64,000 bases of DNA from Syncephalis fuscata (lineage: Eukaryota > Zoopagomycota > Zoopagomycetes > Zoopagales > Piptocephalidaceae): positions 806,001-870,000 of the forward strand of contig JAHLTZ010000001.1 in NCBI GenBank assembly GCA_025786725.1. The letters run 5' to 3'. The position numbers were made by a program, and so were the translations under genes. The notes beneath the pieces are model-generated. The model was not told the origin of the DNA. It made no database searches and worked only from the letters and a program-made list of their open reading frames with translations. Below, in pieces: positions 55,760-64,000 of the stretch; position 1 is the first letter of the stretch; each line of letters opens with the position of its first letter.

Positions 55760-58700
55760 GATTTATACTTACCAGATAGATAATTGGCCAACTGATGTTA
55801 AACATAGTAAATATCGACCATTACAATCAAGAAACGATGCCGGCGCATTTAAACAAAGACATGGAAATAGTCTATTAATTATAAATGTTATCAATATGTA
55901 TATATGTATAATATAATATATATGACACTTTTGATAACTTACCGCCGTCCATTGGGCGAGAATACATGAATAGTGCCATCTTCACAAGCCGCAGCACTAA
56001 ATATAGAACTGGCCACCAATAGAAGAGTAGAACTGGATAGTAATTGTTTCCATAGTATTTTACCTTGACGTGAACATATAATATGAGATGCACCTATAAC
56101 AATAACAACCGTCAATTATCCATTATTTATTAATTCATAAACCTACCACTTTGATTGGGTATTGAATTATGACACTCAAATACTAAAGACTGGTCACTGA
56201 CCCGACTACGAGAGAATACTGAATGAACCTTGGGTATGCTTAGACGAATAGATGATACCGCCAATTCAGGTGCCAAGAATGTGGCCCGTGTCTAATAAGT
56301 ATAATTAATATGTCATTATTAACAATAGTGACTACTTACCTCAATAGAATGGGTTGAGGTCATTTTACTTGGACCTTGATTTGCCGCATCACGGACATCT
56401 GATACCGATCGTTTCCGCCCCACTACAACCGTCTCTAATCCACTTAATGGCATAGCCCGTGAAGGAGGAGCAAGCTCCATGGCATGGTCCATAGCCATTG
56501 AATGTATAGATGATGTATTCTATTGATATATCGTTATTAATAACTATTAAATACTAAACAGTGTAGTATTACCCGGAATCCTGGTGTAGGCGGTGTAGGT
56601 GTAGGCGGTGCTGATGGAAATGAATGCATCGGTGCAGTATGTGATGCTGTTGTTGTTAGTCTATTGAATACATTTATTATAATAACTATATCAACAATAT
56701 ATTAATAATAGTTACCCTCTAATGAACTGTGGCTGGATACGTCGTCTACCATCTGCAGTAATAGTTACTCGTTGTGGCTGTGTTGGCGCAGTAGTAGTAT
56801 CTTGTCCACTATGCGTGGATACCATGGTTGTTATAGTATCTACTGCTTTACTCTGTAATGGTGGCACTGATCCACTACTAACTGATTCTTTATCATTTAT
56901 TGTGGATCTGCCCATAAGCATAGCAAGTCGATTAGATGACTGTGTGGCTTGAGTAACTGCATGTTCTTGTTCCATTTCTAATTGTTCTGGTGTTTCGGCT
57001 AATTGAATTGATTTCACTTGTAATCCAAGACTTGAGAAATGTGCCTCCTAATTAAATAATAATAATAATAATAATAATAATACATTCAATCAGTCAGTCA
57101 TATATATCTATATATATATATAATAGTTGTTACTTGTTCATGATTGGTAAGCGGTTCTCCTAATTCTTGTTCATTCATTTGAATAACAGCAACTGTTCCA
57201 TCTAATGAACAAGCATAGACTACACAGCCATCTTTCGACCTATTCATTATAACATATCAAATAGTCGGTTATCTAGTTGTTATTCATTTAAATCATCCTA
57301 TTACCAGGCAATATCCAAAACACCTTGTGTGAATATGTCATGCGCTACTAATAAAGATCTTGATCGAGCAGTTAACCAAAATGATACTGAATGATCTTGA
57401 CTGCCTACAGCACAAAGTGCACCAATTTGACCTGATTGCTGTACTAATGAATCATCATCTTTAGATACTGGTAGACGGAAGAGTCGTGGATTAAATCGCT
57501 ATTATAATGAGTATTAAATAATTAGTAACTAATCAGATCCATTAGTATTTACATACTACTACTTCAACTGCTGCATCATGTCCAATAAAATGAACATCAT
57601 TCTTCCAAGTATCTCTATGAATGACCGCAGCTGATGCAACCCCTTTGTTAGAAGCATTGGCCGTCACTAATTGGACACCATCTGGTGACCAGCTGTATGT
57701 CAATATTATACAATTAGTTATGGGACCATTATCTATCATATACTCCGTACCTTGGTCGACAAAAGAATGTTGTCGATGTCGATTTTGTATACGGTGCAGT
57801 AATTGTCTTTTCTATTTGCCAGTCATGAACACGCCATACAATTGCTGACTTGTCATCCGACTTGTATTATTGTAAATATAATGCCGATATTGTATATATT
57901 ATGATTACTATACATATACTTACTTGTGTGGCCAAGTATTTACCCATAGGATCCCATGCTATTCCCTTAACAAATCCTTGATGTTGTTCAAGTTTCTTAA
58001 TCATTTCTGTATGAATATAATGCTACTGATTAATATCAAGTGACTAAGTAATTGAAATGACAATATGAATAGTTACCAAATGTCTGTCCATTCCATATAA
58101 TCACCTTACTATCAAGGCCACATGATGCAAGATATTGATTATCTGGAGACCAGGCTAGATCAGCCACATCTACCAAATAATACAACAGGGTTATTACTAG
58201 CTAATTGATTGGATACAATAAACAATTTAATACCTGATTCATGGCCAACAAGTCGTTTAATTGCCTTCCAATTTTCAAGGTTCTGTGCTCCATCTAAACT
58301 ACCAAATACCCCTGCCCATACTATCAGGAGACCTATATATATATAAAGTATTGTTATGCTGTTCTTATCTAACATGATAGCAGTAGTAGCCCTAGTAATA
58401 GTTACTATTACCGCTAATGAATGCAACTTACGTGTCAAGCATCCAAATAACAATGATTTTATCATCTGACCCGGTGGCTAAATACTGGCCATTTTTACTA
58501 GACCATTTAACACATAATACAGCACCTAAAGTGCATTTATCATGTTAATAAATACATACAATATATTCTGTATTAACAAGTAGATTACCGTCATGAAGTG
58601 CTAACGTGCAAAGAAGTGCACCAGGTGGTTCTGGTACACGGCTATGCTTAAGTATTACTTCAGTGCTCCATATTTTCACTTTGGTATCTAAAGCGGTAAT

Positions 58701-58932
58701 ATGTTAACAAAGCGTAATCGCCAGTATTATAAAAAGCAGCCTACCAAGACCACCAGTAACAAGACGAGACCCGTCTGGATGAACGTCTAACGAAAATATA
58801 TTTACTTTACGTTGACGTTCATCTATTAACCGTGATTATAGAGTGCATATAGCGAGGTTATTCTAAAGATTGCGTTCAAATAAGAACCAACTTACCAAGA
58901 TGGCCAATCCACGCCGGCTTTGATATATGCAT
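54701..58932 (-). CDS. HIRA: HIRA-type histone H3.3 chaperone
   Basis: Subunit of the replication-independent histone-deposition complex (Hir1/Hir2 in yeast). About 20 exons from MHISKPAWIGHLG (58932) to HEFSDALKHINH-stop. N-terminal seven-bladed WD40 propeller: VNIFSLDVHPDGSRLVTGGL, CVKWSSKNGQYLATGSDDKI, NWKAIKRLVGHESG, DVADLAWSPDNQYLASCGLD, FVKGIAWDPMGKYLATQ and SFWLTARSRSLLVAHDIF are seen in order. The Asf1-binding B-domain motif is present as TITADGRRRIQPQFIRG (about 56712-56770). The C-terminal Hira domain includes SSTLLLVASSIFSAAACEDG, then FLDCNGRYLLCLTSVGQLSI, then SPEEYQRWLLKYVRRLTNDS and HELLQTILPIIG. One protein carries both WD40 and Hira parts, as in animals and Hir1/Hir2 fusions. 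Introns are rich in microsatellites (ATCT, ATAAT, AAT). Confidence 0.93.
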
Positions 58933-59782
58933 TCTACCACTATAACACTAGTAGTAAGAGTACGAGTACTAATAATATTGGATCGGTAAAGTAATTTGAA
59001 AAGATAAAAAGAATCCGGTTATGTTATGCCAAGGATAACAAACAAACAAACAAACAAACAAACGCAATGACAACAACAAATACACGTCGTCGTCTAATGT
59101 GGCCAATTGAAAAGTATTCAGTATAAATCGGAGATTGATCACGTCAGGTATTAAATAATAGTTTGTATTAATAAAAAACTATAACTATTTTAAACTTTTA
59201 AACTTTCATTAATAACAAAGCACCAACTACGTATATATAAAGTCTAATATTGTAAATGATTACGTATTTTTACTTACTGACTTTAATGTGCAATAATATT
59301 TATACTTTAATGACTTTGCTATGTAATACTATTACAACTTTATAACATGACCCCTCATTGTGTGAATATGCATTGTTAGACTATTTATATAATAAAACAA
59401 TTTTGAAACATCGTTGTACATTGAGAGTTGGAGATAAATACTATTCATGCATTAGTTTCAATAAATTAGTTAAGCTATATTGCAGCAACAAAGAAAATGT
59501 TGCTAAACGTGCAGCAATATGCATGTCCGAACAGTTGCTGCTGCTGTTACTTATTGTTACTGTCACCTTTGCCAATTCCAAGTCATTGTGCGCCCAGTCG
59601 GGCATGTTCTGTTTCAGGCCCCCATTTACCATTTGCCATTACATTTGCCATTGACCATTGATCCTCGTGTTCAATACCATCGATTTTGTTGTTAAATTTA
59701 CGTTAACTTTTCTATTTCGCTGCACTTGATTTTCTATACTATTTTTTGTGCTCTACTATTTTATTCATATTGGTGAACCAGT
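58933..59782. promoter_or_regulatory. divergent promoter, HIRA / metacaspase-like
   Basis: 850 bp. Contains an AAAC tetranucleotide repeat (59037-59063) near the HIRA start and pyrimidine-rich sequence before the metacaspase-like ATG. ORF 59358-59654 lacks any domain and is not annotated. Confidence 0.4.
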
Positions 59783-62700
59783 ATGACTGAACCAGCAACA
59801 GCTATCGTTCCTGTTAAGAAAATACATCCAGCAGTCGAGGCCATAGCAGTGATATACAACAACAACAACAGCCAGTAGCACCATTATCGCCATCCACTTC
59901 TTCTAGTGCTGCTCCAACAAGCAACGATGGTATAGCGTTGTTTTTATCAACGTTAACACTTGTTAACCAACAAAAGAATACTGCTACTATAACACCGCCC
60001 AGTGCAATATCACCGCAATCAAGTCGTCCACTGCCCACACCACCAGTCAGAAAACATCAGCACCTGTATCCCCTATTACCCCGGGTGATGGCTCATTTGA
60101 TCCACTAAATCAATTATCACGACCATCTTCTTCGTATTATCCAACAAGTGCCACATCTATTGATGGTCTATCGCCTTCTGTACTGCCATCAAGTATAGCC
60201 ACTAGTGATACCACACCTACATCTGCCTTTCATCGCCAGATACAAGTACATCACCAATATTGGCAAATGCCGTGCCATTCATAGATGGTTTAGCCAATCC
60301 AATGGCTATGTCATCAACTACGGAGACTGGTCCACTATTAACTGATCCAACACAGTATCCTTCGCCTCCATTGACCAACATGGTCGCACCTACTAATACT
60401 GCCGGTATTGTATTCCATAATGGTCAATATCTCCAGATGGTACAAACACCCAATGGACCACAATATGTTGTAGTGGCACCATTTATGAATAATTCAGCCA
60501 TGCCATCAACAGCTATAGTAGATACTACCGTAGACACTACTATTAATACAACCATAACAAATGATCAAACAAAAGAGGTAATTAATCTATTCAATTTATT
60601 ATAGTAACTAATTATTATTAGACAACCACTCATATAAATGAGGTTGTGTCCATTAAAGATGATGCTGTAATTAATACAGTATCTACTACTGTAGATATCC
60701 ATACAGTTACACCTGTTATAACTAGTAGTGAAATACCAGTATCAGCCGATACAGCCGATAATACATGCATCGTTGATATTCAAGCTACTACTAGTACTAG
60801 TACTATTATTGATAATACTGCCGATTCTATTACTGCTTCTAATGAAGCAGATATTGTTGCTATTGCTGCCGCCACTGATGCTCTTATTAATGCTGCGGCT
60901 CAAAAATCGGCCTCACTTAGTGCTGCTACTCAAGCACCCACTGTTAACACTAGCGTTGCTACTAGTCAACCAGCTGTACCTCAACAACAGCCACCTACTG
61001 TTATTAATAATACATCTACTAATGTCACTCAGATGCCTATACCAATTAGTCATGCTACAACGATACCAATGACAGGCCATCCAGCCGCTCCAATGTATAT
61101 CAACAATCCTGCCATGGCTATACCTGGCACAACAACACAGCCTATGATGTTATCTCATGCCAGCACTATGCCGATGTCCTATGTCGCATCTAATGGTCTT
61201 ATTATGAAGCCTGGTAAAAATATCAATATGAGCAATAATACATTCATGGGTGGACTATTTTCAAATAAAAAGTCACCAACCGCACCTGTGATGGGGACAC
61301 AAATAATCAATGGACAAGTAGTTGGTGTTCCAATGATGAATGGTCAAATGGCCGGCACTCAAATGGTTAATGGTCCATTAGTTGGCCCTCAAATAATTAA
61401 TGGACAACTAGTTAATAGACAAATAGTTGGTGGGCAAGTAATTAGTGTACCAATTTTTGGTGCTCAAATGGTCAGTGGTCAAGTAATTGGTAAACAAGTA
61501 GCTGGTGGACAAATAATTGGCACACCAGTTACTGGCGCCCAAATGGCCAGCGGTCAAATGGTCGGTGCACAAGTAGTTGGTGGACAGGTAGTTGGCACAC
61601 CAGTTACTGGCGCCCAAATGGTCAGCGGTCAAATGGTCACTACACAAATGGTTAGCACTACAGCAACTGCCGGTATGGTACAAGATCAAACAGCACTTAT
61701 GCCTATTACTGGTAAACGGCGTGCATTACTTATCGGTATCGATTACCGCAATACACAAATGCAACGATTAGGTAATCACTTTATTATTATTAAGTGTGAT
61801 TAGTATTAACAATGATATCTTTAATAGGTAGTGGTGCGGCAGTAGGTGAATTTTATAAGTTCCTGACTGGCCATTGCAATTATAAGCCATCAGAAGTGCT
61901 TGTACTTACTGATGCACAGCCAAATCCTAAAATGCATCCAAATCGAGCGGTTATTATTAAAGCTATTGAATGGTTAACCAAGAATGCAGCACCTGGCGAT
62001 TCATTCTTATTTTATTATTCAGGTCGCAGTGCTATGGTAAGTGTTTAGTAATGATTTATTTGCTTTATTAAACAATATTCAGATTCAAGATATGACAGGC
62101 GAGGAATTAAATGGTGTTTGTAATTCTCTTACACCTATGGATCATCTAGTGACTGGCCAATTAGTAAATGCGGTAATTGTTTTATTATTGATTAATTTAT
62201 TCACTTTGCTAATTGATAACTGTGTAGGATATCAATACGATTTTGGTTAAGCGTATTCCAGTTGGTGCTCGACTACTGGTACTTAATGATATAGTGACAC
62301 CGGGCTCGCTTTGTGGCCTACCTACTGTTTATAAAGGGGATGGCAGTAAGCGTGGTGTGGTTAGTGATACGGCTGGTTTGGGTGCAATAGCCGCCACTGC
62401 TGGTCTTAAGCTTCTTTTTGGTCTGGATGCCGGTGCTATGAATTCAGCTGGTAGGGGGGCTGCAAAAGCCGCTAAAGTAGCATATAGTAGGAATAAGCGT
62501 CAATCTAATCGAGGAACACCGGCATTGGTTGTGGCTATTGGAAGGTAACGATAAACAGTAGACACAGTATCAATAGTACTAACTAATAATACCAATAATA
62601 ATGGTAGAAAACCACCTAAAACGGCATCGAACGCTGCGGCTCAAGTGCCACCACCGCCACCTGGTACCGTGGCCCGTTTATTCATGGAGCTTTACCAATG

Positions 62701-62827
62701 TAATCCGGTTCTTTCATACGAACAATTACGTGTCGGTATGATTCAGCAATTTATGACTCGTTATGGACATCGACCGGAATTCTCGTCAGGTAGTGATCTT
62801 TTGTGGAGGGGACAGATTGTTATTTAA
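59783..62827 (+). CDS. metacaspase-like protein lacking the catalytic dyad, with pentapeptide-type repeats
   Basis: Type-I metacaspase layout: Gln/Ser/Pro/Thr-rich N-terminus (QQQQQPVAPLSPSTSSS), repeat region, then a caspase-like p20/p10 fold. p20 is recognisable by GKRRALLIGIDYRNTQMQRL, then SEVLVLTDAQPNPKMHPNRA and WLTKNAAPGDSFLFYYSG; p10 by RLFMELYQCNPVLSYEQLRV and MIQQFMTRYGHRPEFSSG. Both active-site motifs are changed: HYSGHG reads YYSGRS, so the catalytic His is Arg, and DSCHSGS reads NDIVTPGS, so the catalytic Cys is lost. The DEV/YPxD segment is replaced by GVCNSLTPMDHL. Nucleotides 61297-61656 code for exactly 24 five-residue repeats. The N-terminal part (59783-60260) needs one extra base in about three places (near 59840, 60050 and 60232). 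Probably a regulatory pseudo-protease. Confidence 0.8.
61297..61656 (+). repeat. 24 in-phase pentapeptide-type repeats in the metacaspase-like protein
   Basis: 360 nt, 120 residues, 24 units of five with consensus (G/T/A/V)-Q-(V/I/M)-(V/I/M)-(G/N/S); for example TQIIN, GQVVG, TQMVN, GQIIG, AQMVS. No indels break the phase. DNA units are partly degenerate, with one longer near-identical stretch (about 61519-61545 and 61591-61617), which suggests expansion by unequal crossover of 10-residue blocks. Confidence 0.9.
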
Positions 62828-63013
62828 TAACAAACCAGTATAAATAAAATTGATATTAATTATTACAATTCAAATTCGCTTAATTCACTTATTAGTTATT
62901 ATGTAATAAAATACTTAATTAACTAGTTCAAATTATGACCATAGATTTTGTATGGTAAAGCATCTAGTAATTAACATTATACTAATACGATGCATCCGGT
63001 TATATTTATTGCA

Positions 63014-64000
63014 TTAATAATTCTTATAGCCCACTAGGTTGATACGCTCAACCTTGGCCATAACCTGGGCTTCTTGATCGGACAAGTAGCGGTCCATCAA
63101 TTCTAGGTGGGCTTTTTCTTTTACACCGAGTATACGTACGGCAAGTAATCCGGCATTGGTGCTATTATTAATAGCTACTGTGGCTACTGGAATACCTCGC
63201 TATAAGTATTCATTATTAGTACTCATGTATATTATTATGTTATTATCGTATGCTTACAGGCATCTGAACAATAGAGTAGAGCGAATCAACACCATCAAGA
63301 CAGCTGCCTTTTACCGGTACACCAATGACTGGCAATGAAGTCTGAGCGGCCACCATGCCTGGTAGGTGTGCTGCTCCGCCAGCACCGGCTATAATGCATC
63401 GTAGCCCACGTTCGACTGCTGTACGTGCATACTCGGTAAGACGGCCTGGTGTACGATGGGCACTAACAATTGTCAGTTCAAATGGCACATCGAATTGTTC
63501 AAGTATTTCTGCAGCCGCTCTCATTACTGGCAAATCCGAGTCACTTCCCATAATAATGCCCACAACCGGCTGGCCACATGATGTAGGCGACGAGAACAGC
63601 GGTGTATTTAATTGTAGCATAGTCATGGCTGTCTCGGCGGATGCCTCTTCTGCGTCGGGTTCAGCTGCATCGAGTTCGCTAAGAATAGGTGCCATAGACG
63701 ATAGGATGCTGACCAAGCTGGAGCCTACTACAGTAATATGGCCCATCTTACGACCAGGTCTTAGTTCTGGTTTGCCGTAAAGATGAACAGTGGCGCCTGG
63801 TACATTTAGGGCAGCTTGTGTCGCACCAGTCATACCATTACTGCCTAGTAGATTAACCATAATGGCGGCGGGTACCTTTAAATCAGTACCGCCTAGTGGC
63901 AATCCAACAACGGCTCGTAAATGATTTTCAAACTGAGACGACTGGCATGCTTCAATAGTGTAATGGCCTGAATTGTGTGGTCTTGGAGCAATCTCATTAA
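63014..64000 (-). CDS. ADE2: phosphoribosylaminoimidazole carboxylase (3' part; runs off the window)
   Basis: De novo purine synthesis: fungal bifunctional AIR carboxylase with an N-terminal ATP-grasp (PurK) and a C-terminal PurE domain. Exons here are 64000-63258 and 63199-63014; the 5' part lies beyond the right edge. Seen: [20 protein letters not shown] (PurK end of the ATP-grasp), [30 protein letters not shown], then the PurE domain [60 protein letters not shown] and [20 protein letters not shown]. It ends [20 protein letters not shown] then [13 protein letters not shown]. All PurE active-site motifs are intact. A linker rich in Asp/Glu/Ala joins the two domains. Confidence 0.96.

Noticed and set aside
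60354-60362. GTATCCTTC, a perfect U12-type donor, in the metacaspase-like exon
   Set aside because: It is in frame as coding sequence (QYPSPPL), and no TTCCTTAAC-type branch site follows at a useful distance.
1-64000. tRNA, rRNA, CRISPR array or bacterial operon features
   Set aside because: No B-box-like GGTTCRANTCC with a matching cloverleaf was noticed, there are no spaced direct repeats, and the window is eukaryotic.

Overview
This 64 kb window is nuclear DNA from a fungus. It is AT-rich (roughly 60-65% by eye) and gene-dense, with many short (about 50-80 nt) GT-AG introns, and genes lie on both strands. Fungal markers include a fungal-type bZIP factor, a metacaspase-like protein, a GH46 chitosanase, an ADE2-type bifunctional AIR carboxylase, an MCT-like permease, an Elp6 subunit and an NADPH oxidase. 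Several features point to an early-diverging, non-Dikarya lineage (Mucoromycota/Zoopagomycota grade): a recognisable Zwilch, a RAD51D paralogue, a textbook U12-type AT-AC intron and a MOCS1A/MOCS1B locus with animal-like layout. The exact taxon cannot be fixed from sequence alone.

Layout. 0-5 kb: end of a membrane protein, an MCT-like MFS permease, an alpha-SNAP-like gene and ribosomal protein eL42. 6-13 kb: ammonium transporter, mitochondrial GTPase MTG1 (with the U12-type intron) and a secreted CAP protein. 13-17.4 kb: mostly non-coding, with a TIR-bounded 0.8 kb element and a long hairpin, leading to a bZIP factor. 20-31 kb: TAM41, MOCS1, ELP6, an RGG-rich protein, a CCDC6-like coiled coil and an aminodeoxychorismate-lyase-like enzyme. 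31-34.4 kb: Zwilch. 36.5-43.7 kb: a large palindrome with two inverted arms of about 2.8 kb around a RAD51D gene. Each arm encodes a signal peptide/FN2-like/TM/SH3 receptor. 44-52 kb: ER DnaJ protein, an unknown low-complexity protein, chitosanase and THOC5. 52-64 kb: NADPH oxidase, HIRA, a metacaspase-like protein with no catalytic dyad, and the 3' part of ADE2.

The strongest candidate for an undescribed system is the palindromic receptor pair. The arms are nearly identical in promoter, signal peptide, SH3 end and 3' flank, but the cassette for the ectodomain, TM segment and juxtamembrane region is strongly diverged. This looks like gene conversion homogenising the flanks while a recognition module is kept different. 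The second candidate is the metacaspase-like protein: it lacks both catalytic residues and carries exactly 24 in-phase pentapeptide repeats.

Genes of known function cover membrane traffic (SNAP), chromatin (HIRA), mRNA export (THOC5), tRNA modification (ELP6), mitochondrial lipid and ribosome biogenesis (TAM41, MTG1), cofactor synthesis (MOCS1, ADC lyase), purines (ADE2), recombination (RAD51D) and kinetochore checkpoint (Zwilch). Apart from the palindrome they do not form a functional cluster. Several genes need one extra base to stay in frame (MFS, SNAP, ADC lyase, metacaspase N-terminus). All such breaks go the same way, which suggests residual single-base deletions in the assembly rather than pseudogenes.
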